A DNA stretch of 47,524 bases from Rhizobiaceae bacterium (GCA_025458045.1 JALOTE010000004.1:1-47524); one strand, 5' to 3'. Numbered from the stretch's first letter, positions 9,530 to 19,011 are shown. The notes: a model not told the origin generated them from the sequence alone. Numbers and translations are program-made.

Positions 9530-12328
9530 ATGCGCATGATGGCAAGCCGAAGCGATCCCGAACCGCAAGGCGAATTGACGGCGTACGCGGTTCGGGCCTT
9601 ACTCAGGGAAGCAAGGCCTCACGTTCCAGACGGTCGTTTGCGCCGATGGCTAGACGCCTGCTTGCCGGAGGGCAGCGGATTGGTTCGCCTGACTTGGCCC
9701 GCATCATCGAAACAGCACGCGGACCTGGCCGCCGCCAATGAGCGCGCTCTTGTCGCCGATGACGCCGTGCCATGGGAGGCCGGATGGGCACCGGGCATGG
9801 ACGTGGAGCCGGCCGCGCCTGCCCGAACACCAGCGTGGCGCGCTTTCGCCCAAGTCTCACCGCGGCGATGGCTGGCGCTCAGGTTTGGCAGGGCCGTGGC
9901 AGACGAGGATGCATTCGGCACCGCATTCCTGTTTGTTCCGGTGTTGATGGGTGTCGGAGCGGTGATGTGGTTTGCTGCCGACGATACGCCTCCTGTTTGG
10001 GGCATCGGGCTTGCGGCGGCCTGCCTCCTTTGCCTTTTCGCGCTGGGTCCGGCCAAAGCGCGGGGCCTGTTTGGCGTACCGCTCTTTCTCGCGGTGGGCG
10101 CTTTGTGCGCCCAGGTGCAAACAGCGCGGATCGCCACACCTATGATGGGCGGCACTGTCACGACGCGCATCACGGCGACTTTGGTCCATGCCGAGCGCAT
10201 GACAGGCGGGCGGTCGCGGCTTTGGCTCGACATCACCGGAACGGCGCAGCCGGAATTGCGCTTTCCACCGGAACGGGTCCGTGTCACCGCGCGGGGTGAC
10301 CATGCGGCGCAACCCGCGGGATCACGCGTGACAGGATTGGTGCGCCTGTTTCCGCTGCCTGGCCCGGTGCAGCCTGGGGGCTATGATTTCGGCTTCCAAT
10401 CCTATTTCGATGGCATCGGCGCGACCGGCTTCTTTTTCGGCGCGCCGCGCTTCGCGCCGCCCGATGCGCCCGCACGCTGGTCGCAGCGCATCGACCGGAT
10501 GCGCAGCGCGTTGACCGCACGCATCGCGGATTCGGTCAACGGGCCAAACGCAGCGATTGTCGCAGCCCTTGTCACAGGCGTGCGCGGGGCGATTGGTGCG
10601 GACGACAATGAGGCATTGCGCCGCTCCGGCCTCGCCCATGTCATGTCGATTTCCGGCCTGCATCTGGCGCTGGTGTGCGGGGCGGTGCTGTTCTCGCTGC
10701 GTGCGGCGCTTGCGCTGTTCATGGGGGCTGCGTCGCGCATTCCCGCCAAGAAGATTGCCGCCGGTGCAGCCATTCTGGTTGCGGCGGCCTATTGCCTGCT
10801 GTCCGGCGGGGAAGTGGCAACCCTGCGTTCGGCCATCATGATCATCGTGATGTTGCTTGCCGTTCTCATGGACCGGCCGGCCGTGACGATGCGCAATCTT
10901 GCGATCTCCGCCATCATCATCCTTGCGATCTGGCCGCATGAGATCATGGGGCCAAGTTTCCAGATGTCATTTGCCGCAACTGCGGCACTTGTCGCCGGCT
11001 ATCGCTGGCATGCCAAACGCCAGGCCGCGGCGGAGCGCGATTTGCCGCAAGGGCGCGGGCCCCTGCGGTTGGCGGCCGGCTGGCTTGGCGCGGCAATCGC
11101 GGCCGTCATTGCCTCGTCCCTGCTGGCCGGATTGGCGACGCTGGCCTTTGGCGCGTTCCACTTCGAGCGTGTGGCGCCGTGGGGCATGATGGCCAATCTG
11201 CTCGCTTTTCCGGCTGTCTCCTGGGTGGTCATGCCGTCTCTCTTGCTGGGTGTTCTCGCCATGCCGTTTGGCATTGATGGTTGGGCCTGGCAGGTCGCAG
11301 CATGGGGTGTCGACTGGATGATGGGCGTTGCGCACTTGATCGCAGCTTGGCCCGGTCCTGATGCCACGGGAGCGGTGCCTGTCCGGTCCATCGTGTTGTT
11401 CACGCTTGGATTTCTGCTTTTGGTGCTCCCGGCGAGCGGCCTGCGCGTGCTCAGCGTGCTGCCGCTTGCGGCGGCCGCGCTCTTCTTCTGGACAGCGCCC
11501 CAGCCCGTGGCGATGATCGCGGAAGATGCGTCGCTCATCGGCGTGGTATCCGCGGACGGCGCCTTGGCGGTGAGCACCGCCCGGCCGGACGCCTTTCTCG
11601 TTGCGGATTGGAGCAGGGTCACACAGACGAGGGCCGTCGCCGCCCCGCGCGCGGGACTGGCCGAAGAATCCAGCCGCGATGCTTTTTTGTGCGAGGATGA
11701 TCTTTGCCTGATGACAATGCAGGGCGGCACGGTCATCGCCCATGTGCAGATCCACCATGTGCAACCCGGTCTGAAGCAGATCGACCAAGGCACCCAATCG
11801 CCGCGCAGCTGGCCTGCACCGGCCAACCCACCAAGCAACGACAAAGCAGATCGCCATGACAACCGGCAAAGCGCAGCCTACGACTCCCGGCGCGATGTGG
11901 GGCGAGAGCCACGCCAAGCGGCGCGCACGGAAACCGATGCGCGAAACGCCCCGCAGCGGCAGGCGGCCGTGCTGGCGCGCGCTTGCGCGGAAGCTGACAT
12001 TGTCGTTTTGGACGCGACGATGGAGCATGCCCGCTGCGCGCGCGGGACGATGATCATCACCACGGGGATGCTCGCGCGCCACGGAACCGCGGCCCTCATG
12101 CTCGACGCCGGCGCTGAGGCCGCGCGCCAGCGCCGGACAACAGGCCGCAACATCCGGCCGCCTGATTCAGCGAAAGGCATTCGCCTGGAATGGAGCTTTG
12201 CCAGCCTGAAGCGGCCGTGGCAGCGCCACCGGCTTTTCTCGCGCGCCGCGCGCGATTTGCCCGAGCGAACAGCACTGACGCCACAGCAAGCGAGGGAACG
12301 CCACCCCGGCCTGCTGCTGCACCGTTGA
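9530..12328 (+). CDS. comEC: ComEC/Rec2-family DNA uptake channel protein with unusual C-terminal insert
   Basis: ComEC forms the inner-membrane channel for single-stranded DNA in natural transformation. The 932-residue product has a hydrophobic start to the DUF4131 region near 135-180. The Competence domain carries the hallmark [12 protein letters not shown] at about 368-379, followed by many membrane segments up to about 650. The C-terminal part resembles the degenerate lactamase-like tail of rhizobial ComEC. Between about residues 745 and 815 lies a hydrophilic low-complexity run rich in R, Q, D, N, A and P, breaking what should be a short loop before [19 protein letters not shown] 9530 is chosen; ATG 9536 and 9539 are equally possible. 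Whether it works in DNA uptake is unknown, because other com genes are not in the window. Confidence 0.85.
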   Translation: MRMMASRSDPEPQGELTAYAVRALLREARPHVPDGRLRRWLDACLPEGSGLVRLTWPASSKQHADLAAANERALVADDAVPWEAGWAPGMDVEPAAPARTPAWRAFAQVSPRRWLALRFGRAVADEDAFGTAFLFVPVLMGVGAVMWFAADDTPPVWGIGLAAACLLCLFALGPAKARGLFGVPLFLAVGALCAQVQTARIATPMMGGTVTTRITATLVHAERMTGGRSRLWLDITGTAQPELRFPPERVRVTARGDHAAQPAGSRVTGLVRLFPLPGPVQPGGYDFGFQSYFDGIGATGFFFGAPRFAPPDAPARWSQRIDRMRSALTARIADSVNGPNAAIVAALVTGVRGAIGADDNEALRRSGLAHVMSISGLHLALVCGAVLFSLRAALALFMGAASRIPAKKIAAGAAILVAAAYCLLSGGEVATLRSAIMIIVMLLAVLMDRPAVTMRNLAISAIIILAIWPHEIMGPSFQMSFAATAALVAGYRWHAKRQAAAERDLPQGRGPLRLAAGWLGAAIAAVIASSLLAGLATLAFGAFHFERVAPWGMMANLLAFPAVSWVVMPSLLLGVLAMPFGIDGWAWQVAAWGVDWMMGVAHLIAAWPGPDATGAVPVRSIVLFTLGFLLLVLPASGLRVLSVLPLAAAALFFWTAPQPVAMIAEDASLIGVVSADGALAVSTARPDAFLVADWSRVTQTRAVAAPRAGLAEESSRDAFLCEDDLCLMTMQGGTVIAHVQIHHVQPGLKQIDQGTQSPRSWPAPANPPSNDKADRHDNRQSAAYDSRRDVGREPRQAARTETDARNAPQRQAAVLARACAEADIVVLDATMEHARCARGTMIITTGMLARHGTAALMLDAGAEAARQRRTTGRNIRPPDSAKGIRLEWSFASLKRPWQRHRLFSRAARDLPERTALTPQQARERHPGLLLHR

Positions 12329-12350
12329 GGGCGAAGCCGGGGTTACAAAA

Positions 12351-12420
12351 CTGGATTGAAAGACTGGAACTCAAGACCGGAACTCAAGGCTGGAACTCAA
12401 GGCTGGAACTCAAGGCTGGA
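12351..12420. repeat. 13-bp tandem repeat (about 5 copies)
   Basis: Units of consensus CTGGAACTCAAGG run head to tail: a degenerate copy at 12351-12363, then 12364-12376, 12377-12389, 12390-12402 and 12403-12415, with a partial sixth. Units three to five are identical or nearly so. It sits between the convergent ends of comEC and lexA, where length change would harm neither gene. The 13-base period is not a multiple of three. Confidence 0.85.
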
Positions 12421-12494
12421 ATGCGAAACCCCTTCAAAGAGGCATCCCGGATTGACGCACCAGCGAAAGCCTCGACCGAGACCGCACGCCCCGG

Positions 12495-13229
12495 TCAGTT
12501 GTAGCGGCGGATCAGCCCGACAAGGCGGCCCTGCACCTTCACACGGTTTGGCCCATAGATCTGGGTTTCCAGTGCGGCATTGGCCGGTTCCAGCGCGATT
12601 GACCCGCCCTTGCGGCGGAAGCGCTTCAGCGTCGCCTCTTCGTCGTCAACAAGCGCGACCACGATATCGCCGAGATTGGCAGTGCTGGTCTCACGGATGA
12701 TCACGGTGTCACCGTTGAAGATCCCGGCTTCGATCATCGAGTCGCCCTGAACCTCCAACGCAAAATGGGCACCTTGACCAATCATGTCGGGCGGCACTGT
12801 CACCTCATGCGTCTGGTGCTGGATGGCGGAAATCGGCGAACCAGCGGCAATCCGCCCCATGACGGGAATGGCGATTCCATTTGAATCATTGGCCGGCTGC
12901 AAGGGTGAAGGTTTGGCCGGCACGGCCGAAGCCGGTGGCTGCTGCGTCTTGCCAAGGCTGCCCTCAATCACCGCAGGCGAGAAGCCTTGCCGTTGCTTTG
13001 GCGCCGGCGTTGCCGATTCCGGCAAGCGGATCACTTCCAAGGCGCGGGCGCGGTTGGCCAGCCGCCGGATGAAACCCCGTTCCTCCAACGCAAGGATCAG
13101 CCGATGAATGCCCGACTTCGACGCCAGATCGAGCGCGTCCTTCATCTCGTCAAAGGAGGGCGGCACGCCGCTTTCCTTCAGCCGTTCATGAATGAACATC
13201 AACAATTCATGTTGCTTTCGCGTCAGCAC
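12495..13229 (-). CDS. lexA: LexA, SOS response transcriptional repressor
   Basis: LexA represses DNA-damage genes and self-cleaves when RecA filaments form. The 244-residue protein has an N-terminal winged helix (about 1-65) and a linker lengthened by a Pro/Ala/Gln-rich stretch (about 70-118), as in Hyphomicrobiales. The C-terminal S24 peptidase domain has the Ala129-Gly130 cleavage bond in GRIAAGS, Ser164 (GDSM) and Lys202 (TLKRF). The start is GTG 13229. The SOS box at 13283 lies about 54 bases upstream, predicting autoregulation. It is convergent with comEC. Confidence 0.96.
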   Translation of the reverse strand: MLTRKQHELLMFIHERLKESGVPPSFDEMKDALDLASKSGIHRLILALEERGFIRRLANRARALEVIRLPESATPAPKQRQGFSPAVIEGSLGKTQQPPASAVPAKPSPLQPANDSNGIAIPVMGRIAAGSPISAIQHQTHEVTVPPDMIGQGAHFALEVQGDSMIEAGIFNGDTVIIRETSTANLGDIVVALVDDEEATLKRFRRKGGSIALEPANAALETQIYGPNRVKVQGRLVGLIRRYN

Positions 13230-13282
13230 GGCTTGGCCACTCCGGGGACAGAATCAAAACAGACAAGGAACAAGCCATACAT

Positions 13283-13297
13283 GTTCTGCCTGTGTTC
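13283..13297 (-). promoter_or_regulatory. Alphaproteobacterial SOS box (LexA operator) upstream of lexA
   Basis: Exact GTTC-N7-GTTC (GTTC at 13283-13286 and 13294-13297), the known alphaproteobacterial LexA operator. It falls in the 73-base gap between the permease stop and the lexA start. It is written on the + strand; the box is a direct repeat and is read here as serving lexA on the - strand. Confidence 0.85.
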
Positions 13298-13302
13298 TGC
13301 AA

Positions 13303-14166
13303 CTATCCCCGGGTCGTCGTCGTGGCTGTCACGGGCTTGGCGGAAAAATCGTGCCGTCCGACAGGCTTTTGCGCTCGAACATCGGTCCGGTCCGTGCCGC
13401 GCCATTGGTTGGCGCGCCGCTCGATAGGCTGGATCGCGACATATTCGATCAGCAGCATGATCGCGACAAAGCTGATCGCGTAGGCGAGCACGCCTGTCGT
13501 GTCGAACATCTGGAAATCGAGATGGATCTTGTAGCCAACACCGTTCGAACGTCCCAGAAACTCGACGACCAGAACGACCTTCCAGATCATCGCCAGCCCG
13601 TTGCGTGCCGCGGCTGCGATGAAGGGCGCAAGCTGCGGCAGCATCACATGGGCGAAACGCTGGCTGCGGGTCAGCCGGAAAATGCGCGCCATGTCATTCA
13701 ACGCCGGGTCGAAGGTCCGCGCGCCTTCGCGCACCGTGACGATCACCATGGCGGCCTTGTTGAGGGCAACGGCTGTCACGGCGGCGATCTCGTTCAGCCC
13801 GATCCACAGATAGCAGAGCACGATCAGCACAAGCGCAGGCAGGTTCAGGAATATCACCACCCACGCATCCGCAAACGCATCGAGACGGCGGTGCAGGCCG
13901 AGTGCGAGCCCGATCACTCCACCGGCCAGCATGGCAATGGCAAAGGCGGCGGCAACGCGCTGGAGTGTCATCGCCACATGTTCAACCATGCGTCCGGCGG
14001 TCAGTTCCTCGAAGATACGAAGGCCCACCGTCATTGGTCCCGGCAGGACCAGAGGGTCGGCCTTCAAGAAGGCCATCAAGGACCAGAACAGGACAAACCC
14101 CGTGACGGATACGCCAAGCGCCAAAGGGTCACGGACGATCATGCCTGCCCCGCCTTTGGCAGCCAT
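13303..14166 (-). CDS. ABC transporter permease, NitT/TauT (SsuC-like) type, orphan
   Basis: This is a predicted inner-membrane permease of the nitrate/taurine/sulfonate-type uptake family. About six membrane segments are visible (for example LALGVSVTGFVLFWSLMAFL, IAMLAGGVIGLALGL, ILATLI-like segments and a final VLAYAISFVAIMLLIEYVAI). The EAA-type cytoplasmic loop before the LPQLAPFI segment contacts the ATPase in relatives. The start is uncertain: ATG 14166 is used, ATG 14142 is close to the first membrane segment, and GTG 14265 would add a charged leader. No cognate ATPase or binding protein is adjacent. It is divergent from the NosR-like gene and may share its regulatory palindrome. The substrate cannot be read from the sequence. 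Confidence 0.8.
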   Translation of the reverse strand: MAAKGGAGMIVRDPLALGVSVTGFVLFWSLMAFLKADPLVLPGPMTVGLRIFEELTAGRMVEHVAMTLQRVAAAFAIAMLAGGVIGLALGLHRRLDAFADAWVVIFLNLPALVLIVLCYLWIGLNEIAAVTAVALNKAAMVIVTVREGARTFDPALNDMARIFRLTRSQRFAHVMLPQLAPFIAAAARNGLAMIWKVVLVVEFLGRSNGVGYKIHLDFQMFDTTGVLAYAISFVAIMLLIEYVAIQPIERRANQWRGTDRTDVRAQKPVGRHDFSAKPVTATTTTRG

Positions 14167-14292
14167 GCGACCTGAACGGGTCTCGGCGTGCGATGTCACT
14201 TCGGGGTCTCCCGCCCGCTGATGCAGGCTCTTCCGGGCCCGTGCGGGCTGAACCCGCGTTGCCACCCTACAGTGTCATGGGCCGCGCGCATG

Positions 14293-14308
14293 TCCAACCA
14301 TGGTTGAA
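14293..14308. promoter_or_regulatory. 16-bp palindrome upstream of NosR-like gene, candidate operator (copy 1)
   Basis: TCCAACCATGGTTGAA is symmetric in 7 of 8 base pairs. It lies 34 bases before the NosR-like ATG and in the divergent gap to the permease gene. It matches the perfect palindrome at 19172-19187 in 13 of 16 positions, including the full ACCATGGT core and the outer T and GAA bases. Confidence 0.55.
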
Positions 14309-14342
14309 TATCGCGCCTCAGCATCTCCGATACGATCCGGTC

Positions 14343-16478
14343 ATGCTTGGGAGGGCTTTCCGGTTTGCGTGTTTCTGGCTTGCGGCGGTGTGGTGCGCCG
14401 CGGCTTCGGCGGAGCCTTTGGCGCGCGCCGAGATCGAACCCTTCATCATGCCGCCTTACTCGCTTGGCGAGCCGGTCAACGAGAAAGGCGTTTGGAGCCT
14501 GCTCAATTCAGGTGGCGCGGAGGCAGGCTATGTATTCGAGACCGCGCCAATGGCGCCGCTGCCCGGCTTTTCCGGCGCGCCCATCAATCTTCTGGTTATC
14601 CTTGACCGTGAAGGCAAGTTCATCGACGTCCGTTTGATCAATCACAATGAGCCGATCTTCGTGTCTGGCCTCGGTGAAGCGCCGTTCCTGAAGTTTCTCG
14701 AACAATATCGCGGCCATTCGATCAATACGCCGATGGTTGTCGGCACCCCCTATGGCGAAGGCGCGAAAGGGTCCAACCTGGTCTATCTGGATGGCGTGAC
14801 GAAGGCGACGGCCAGCGTGCGCATCGCGCATGAGTCGGTGCTCGCTGCCGCTTTGCAAGTGGCGCGCGAGAAGATGCAAGGCGTGTCCGCCGCCCCGCCG
14901 GCTTTCCCAAACCTCGCCCATGACGAGGCGATGGATTGGAACACGCTCGCGGCACAAGGCATTGTCGCCCGCCAGACATTGACCAACCGGGCGGTCGACG
15001 CGGCGTTCAAGGGCACGAAATGGGCCGATGATGACCCTGAGGCCGCCGATGAACCGGACGGTCTCTATCTGGACCTCCACGTGCTGGATGTGGGGCCGCC
15101 GTCCATCGCGCGGGCGGTGTTTGATGCCGAGACGCTGAAAGACATTGAGCGCTTTCGCGCGCTTTCACCGCATGATGAACTGCTGCTGGTGATCGATGCC
15201 GGCCGCCATGGCCTCGTGTCCGAAAATTTTGTGCGCAATACCGCACCCGATCTGCTGGATGCCGAGCAGGACGGCTTGCCGGTGGCGCTGCGCGATGCGG
15301 ACATGCTGTTCACGCTGAATGACGGCGTGCCCGAAGGCACGGCGATGATCCTGCGGGCAGACCGGCGGTTGGGGTTCGATCCATCGCGGCCGTGGACGTT
15401 GAAAGTGAAGGCGGCGCGCGCCCATGGCATGTTCCAGCCAGAAATCGGCAGCGTTGATTTTACGGTGCACATCAAGACGCCTGAGCGCTTCTTCTCACGG
15501 CCCGAAATCACGGAGCCGACACCGGCCTGGTTGGATGCGGTCAACAACCGGCGCGGCGACCTGATCGTGCTGACGCTCGGCCTGCTCGCGCTCACCCTTG
15601 CGTTGCTGGCGCGGCAATCGGCGCTGGCCGGCGCACCATTGTTCACGCCTCTGCGCTTGGGCATTCTTGCCGCAGTGACAGGCTTTGTCGGCTGGTGGGG
15701 GCAAGGCCAGCTCTCCATCGTCACGGTACTCGGCGTCATTCGCACGGCATGGGAAGGAGGGTCCTTCGGGTTCCTTGCCTATGATCCGTTCTCGCTTGTC
15801 GTTTGGGTCTTTGCGATTGGTGGATTCGTGCTGTTCGGGCGGGCGCTGTTTTGCGGCTGGCTTTGTCCGTTCGGAGCGATGCAGGAATTCGCTCATCATC
15901 TCGGCCGGTTGCTGCGGCTGCCGAAGCTCGAGCCAAACGCGGTTTGGGATCATCGCCTGAAAGGCGTGAAATATCTTCTGCTTGCCGGTCTTGTTGCCAC
16001 TGTGTTCATTGCCCCGGACCGGGTGGACGCTGTGGCTGAAATCGAACCGTTCAAGACGGCTGTCACCACGCATTTCCAACGCGAATGGTGGTTTGTCGCC
16101 TATGCGGTGTTCTGGCTGGTGCTCGGCATGGTCACGTTCAAAGGCTTCTGCCGCTATGTCTGCCCGCTTGGCGCTGTGATGGCGATTGGCGGCATGGTGC
16201 GTGCGCGCAGCTTCATTCCCCGGCGCGCGGAATGCGGTTCGCCCTGTCAGTTGTGCAAGGTCAAGTGCAATTACGGCGCAATCAAGCAAAATGGCGCTGT
16301 CACCTATTCGGAGTGCTTTGGCTGCCTCGACTGCGTGACGATCCACGAAGACCCGAAGACGTGCGTGCCGGAAGTGCTCAAGGGCAAGCGTGCGGCACGC
16401 GCGCAAGCCAATGGCCTGCGGCCGGTCGTCTCGTGGCCAGGTGGCCTTCAACCCGTGCCAAGGGAGCCGGCGGAATGA
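14343..16478 (+). CDS. NosR/NirI-type FMN-binding, polyferredoxin membrane protein
   Basis: This protein is predicted to carry electrons from the quinol pool across the membrane to or from a periplasmic partner. The 711-residue product has a signal peptide (about 1-23) and a periplasmic FMN-binding domain with the flavinylation motif D150-x2-T153-x-A-T156-x-S158 (FMN expected on Thr156). About five to six membrane segments follow (402-610), with two CxxxCP motifs (Cys504/508, Cys603/607). Its C-terminal ferredoxin part has Cys631/635/638/642 and Cys658/661/664/674. This is the full NosR architecture, yet no nosZ or other nos gene is present. The apbE flavin transferase overlaps it by ATGA. 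A palindrome lies just upstream. Its context suggests a partner in periplasmic alcohol oxidation or metal handling rather than N2O reduction; that is inference. Confidence 0.85.
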   Translation: MLGRAFRFACFWLAAVWCAAASAEPLARAEIEPFIMPPYSLGEPVNEKGVWSLLNSGGAEAGYVFETAPMAPLPGFSGAPINLLVILDREGKFIDVRLINHNEPIFVSGLGEAPFLKFLEQYRGHSINTPMVVGTPYGEGAKGSNLVYLDGVTKATASVRIAHESVLAAALQVAREKMQGVSAAPPAFPNLAHDEAMDWNTLAAQGIVARQTLTNRAVDAAFKGTKWADDDPEAADEPDGLYLDLHVLDVGPPSIARAVFDAETLKDIERFRALSPHDELLLVIDAGRHGLVSENFVRNTAPDLLDAEQDGLPVALRDADMLFTLNDGVPEGTAMILRADRRLGFDPSRPWTLKVKAARAHGMFQPEIGSVDFTVHIKTPERFFSRPEITEPTPAWLDAVNNRRGDLIVLTLGLLALTLALLARQSALAGAPLFTPLRLGILAAVTGFVGWWGQGQLSIVTVLGVIRTAWEGGSFGFLAYDPFSLVVWVFAIGGFVLFGRALFCGWLCPFGAMQEFAHHLGRLLRLPKLEPNAVWDHRLKGVKYLLLAGLVATVFIAPDRVDAVAEIEPFKTAVTTHFQREWWFVAYAVFWLVLGMVTFKGFCRYVCPLGAVMAIGGMVRARSFIPRRAECGSPCQLCKVKCNYGAIKQNGAVTYSECFGCLDCVTIHEDPKTCVPEVLKGKRAARAQANGLRPVVSWPGGLQPVPREPAE

Positions 16479-17374
16479 ACGTGCTTTCATTGTCCCGCCG
16501 CCGCTTCATGCAGGTTTCGGCGTGCGCCGCCGGCGCGGCGGTCCTGCCCGGCGCGGCACGGGCGTCAAGCTGGCATGGCCGCGCCTTTGGGGCGGATGTC
16601 TCGCTGACATTCGAAGGCAGTGAGCCGGACAGGGCGATTGACGGCGTGCTCGCCATCGTTGACGCTTATGAAAAGGCCTTTTCGCTGCATGATCCGGAAA
16701 GCGAAATCTCGCGCATCAACCGCGATCTGGTGCTGGCAAAACCGTCGGCGCTGTTTGGCCGCATGATGCGCGATTGCACCCGCGCTTGGCTTCACACCGG
16801 GCGCTACTTCGACCCGACAGTGCAGGCCCTGTGGCAGATTGCGCGCGATGGCGGCGTTGCGTCACTGCAGCAGCCGCGCGTCGGCTGGCTTGCCGTTCAG
16901 TGGACCGGGGCGGGGATTGAACTCATGCCCGGCGCCAGCATCACCCTCAATGGCGTCGCCCAAGGTGCCGCCGCCGACGAGGTGAAAACGCTGCTCAAGG
17001 GCCAAGGATTTGACCGTTGCCTGATCGACATGGGTGAACTGGCCACCATTGGTGACGGTTGGCGCGTGGGCGTCGAGACGCCCGAATTCGGCCAGCTCGC
17101 ACGCCTGACCCTGAACGGCACCGCCGTTTCCACCTCAAGCCCGAACGCGACGCTCGTCAACGGGGTGCCCCACATCATGTCGCCATTTGGCGGCGCGCCG
17201 CAATGGTCCACAGTCACGGTGGAAGCCAAAACCGCGTTCTGGGCCGATGTGTTCTCGACTGCGCTGTGCCTTGTCCGGTCGGCTGATATGCGGGAGATCA
17301 TCGGTCGAGGCGGAAAAAACCTCGTGCGCGTCCTTGCCGTTGATGCCAGAGGGGACCTTCAGACACTGAAGTGA
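16475..17374 (+). CDS. apbE: FAD:protein FMN transferase (ApbE/NosX type), Tat-exported
   Basis: ApbE enzymes take FMN from FAD and attach it covalently to Thr or Ser in FMN-binding domains. The 299-residue product begins with a twin-arginine signal (S7-RRRFM, then a hydrophobic run ending near residue 31). Typical motifs are present: FSLHDPESEISRIN, FDPTVQALW, ITLNGVAQGAAADEV and the late GTAVSTSSPNATLVNG region. It starts at ATG 16475, overlapping the NosR-like stop, so the pair is translationally coupled and the neighbour's Thr156 is the likely substrate. NosX is the name used in nos clusters, but no nos genes are here. An 18-base gap separates it from the convergent binding-protein gene. 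Confidence 0.9.
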   Translation: MNVLSLSRRRFMQVSACAAGAAVLPGAARASSWHGRAFGADVSLTFEGSEPDRAIDGVLAIVDAYEKAFSLHDPESEISRINRDLVLAKPSALFGRMMRDCTRAWLHTGRYFDPTVQALWQIARDGGVASLQQPRVGWLAVQWTGAGIELMPGASITLNGVAQGAAADEVKTLLKGQGFDRCLIDMGELATIGDGWRVGVETPEFGQLARLTLNGTAVSTSSPNATLVNGVPHIMSPFGGAPQWSTVTVEAKTAFWADVFSTALCLVRSADMREIIGRGGKNLVRVLAVDARGDLQTLK

Positions 17375-17392
17375 ATGGATGGCGGTCGGCGT

Positions 17393-18337
17393 TCAGCGCT
17401 CAGGCGGCAGGAAGGTCAAGCCCATCTGTTCATGGATGGCGGCGATCCGCCCGTCGGCCAGTGCCGCGGCGATGGCGTCATCGACCGCATAGGCAAGGTC
17501 GCGGTGGGAGTGATGGATGGCGACCCCGAGCGTCCAGCGGCCCACTGCGAAGCCTGGCATCAGCGGCTTGTGGACGGCAAGCCCGTCCGGCAGTTGCCAC
17601 TCCAGTTGGCCGCGCGGGCCGATGGCCGCCATGGTTTCACCTGCGGCAAGTGCCGCCATCGCATCCGCCGTTGATTTGAAGCGCCTCGCATTGCCGACAG
17701 CGGCCCCCACCTGGCCGGTGATGTAGAAATCGGAAATGGAATCATTTTCTACCGCGACCGTATCAAACCGGAAAAACGCCGGAACGGGCGCGTCGGGATG
17801 GCGGCCGTCTTCGTCGGGTTCTTGCACGGCATCGGGGTAGGCGGCTTTGGAATAGGCGATCGCCACGGTTTCGCCGGCATATTGCCCGGTGAAGACAACC
17901 TGTTCCACGCGGCAGGCATAGGTGCTGTCATAGGGCACACGCAGCATGACATTGGACACGTAGCCGTCCACAGCCGCGCCCTTCCAGACATAGTTCAGGA
18001 GATCGGAATCAAGCGTTTCGCCCGCCTGCACGAAGCGGAAGCGCGGTTCGACGCCGAGTGCTGAAGCGATGATACGGCCAATTTCAATGTCTACGCCATT
18101 GGGCTTGCCGTCGGCCTCGAAGGAATAGGGCGCGAAGTTCTCGTAGACCGCAAACTCGATCCAGCCGCGCTCGACGATTTCATCGAGCGTCTTGCCGACG
18201 AATTCGCGCGCCGTGTTTTGCGGGCGCTGGCCGGGCACCACATCGGCGCAACGCGGTGATTGCGCGATGGCCGCGCCGGATGACGCGGCCATCGCCACAA
18301 GGTGGGAGCACAGGAGCGCGAACGCCCGACGATTCAT
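17393..18337 (-). CDS. Quinoprotein dehydrogenase-associated periplasmic binding protein (XoxJ-like / SBP family 3)
   Basis: The 314-residue exported protein has a signal peptide (cleavage near AIAQS, residue ~26). Its fold is that of amino acid-type binding proteins (VYENFAPYSFEADGKPNGVDIEIGRIIASALG; IGPRGQLEWQL). It resembles the quinoprotein dehydrogenase-associated SBP family, whose members (MxaJ, XoxJ) are thought to help mature or activate periplasmic PQQ dehydrogenases rather than serve transport. Four cysteines are visible (Cys10 in the signal, Cys32, and one in STYACRVEQ). The start ATG overlaps the cytochrome stop by 4 bases, giving a two-gene operon. The dehydrogenase it would serve is not in the window. 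Confidence 0.82.
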   Translation of the reverse strand: MNRRAFALLCSHLVAMAASSGAAIAQSPRCADVVPGQRPQNTAREFVGKTLDEIVERGWIEFAVYENFAPYSFEADGKPNGVDIEIGRIIASALGVEPRFRFVQAGETLDSDLLNYVWKGAAVDGYVSNVMLRVPYDSTYACRVEQVVFTGQYAGETVAIAYSKAAYPDAVQEPDEDGRHPDAPVPAFFRFDTVAVENDSISDFYITGQVGAAVGNARRFKSTADAMAALAAGETMAAIGPRGQLEWQLPDGLAVHKPLMPGFAVGRWTLGVAIHHSHRDLAYAVDDAIAAALADGRIAAIHEQMGLTFLPPER

Positions 18338-19011
18338 TCGGCTGCCGATAGACCGATGGTGAGAATTTCGGCCGCAGCTTTCTGATTGTCGGGGGCGGCG
18401 TCAAGTGACAGGGCGGCGCGGCGGGCAATTGAATCCGCCACTTCGGCGCCGGACGCGGTTTTCACCTTCGAGGCAATGTCGAACAGTTCGGCCTTGACGG
18501 CGGCCGCATCCGCCGAACCGGCGTGAAGCGCATCTCGGATGGCGGTCAGCCGCACCATGTGCTCGTCGAGCGCACCGTCATCGGGCCGCGTCTCGATATA
18601 GGAGCGGATGGCCCAGGCCGCCTTCTGGCCAAGCACCTCGCCGAAGGCCGGCATCTTGGTGGTGCCATCCTGCGTGTAGCCATGGATGAAGCGTTCGGCA
18701 AACCACTCGTCGCCCGCTTCGGCGGCCTCAAGGAAGCGCAGATCCGGGGCCAGGCCGCCGGATACGACGCCCAAGCCGTGGCAGCGCGCGCAGTTCTGGT
18801 TGTAACCGGAATCGCCGATGTCAACGGCGGTCCAGAAGGTCTTTTCGTCTGCTGCGGCGGCCCGGTACGGGTTTTCGATCAGCCATTCCTCGCCCACTTC
18901 GGGCAAGGCGTCCGTGTTGACGGCCTGCGGCGCAACATCGCCATGGGCCAAAGCAAAGCTTGCGGCGAGCGCAAGAGACAGTGCGGCAAGGCCGCGAAGA
19001 GCGTGTTTCAT
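18334..19011 (-). CDS. pedF: Periplasmic cytochrome c of the PedF (c550) type
   Basis: This is a predicted electron acceptor for a PQQ-dependent alcohol dehydrogenase. The 225-residue protein has a signal peptide ending ALAHG (about residue 22) and the family block VAPQAVNTDALPEVGEEWL-ENPYR. One c-type haem site is C74-A-R-C77-H78, with a probable axial Met120 in KMPAF. The region beyond 135 is a helical extension of unclear use. ATG 19011 is chosen because GGAGG lies just upstream on the minus strand. It is followed by an overlapping binding-protein gene and is divergent from the ABC operon across a 222-base gap with two palindromes. Confidence 0.87.
   Translation of the reverse strand: MKHALRGLAALSLALAASFALAHGDVAPQAVNTDALPEVGEEWLIENPYRAAAADEKTFWTAVDIGDSGYNQNCARCHGLGVVSGGLAPDLRFLEAAEAGDEWFAERFIHGYTQDGTTKMPAFGEVLGQKAAWAIRSYIETRPDDGALDEHMVRLTAIRDALHAGSADAAAVKAELFDIASKVKTASGAEVADSIARRAALSLDAAPDNQKAAAEILTIGLSAAE

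Noticed and set aside
10967-12082. 371-residue minus-strand open frame opposite comEC
   Set aside because: No recognised domain and a shadow-type composition; the plus strand carries clear ComEC motifs.
12364-12415. Repeated GAAC units as a cluster of LexA boxes on the lexA side
   Set aside because: The GAAC words are 9 bases apart (13-base period), not 7, and they lie after the lexA stop, so they do not match the operator.
12351-12420. CRISPR array
   Set aside because: The units are 13 bases and directly adjacent with no unique spacers, and no cas gene is present.
14343-17374. Nitrous oxide reduction (nos) cluster
   Set aside because: Only NosR-like and ApbE/NosX-like genes exist; nosZ, nosD, nosF, nosY and nosL are missing, and the neighbours belong to PQQ-associated families.
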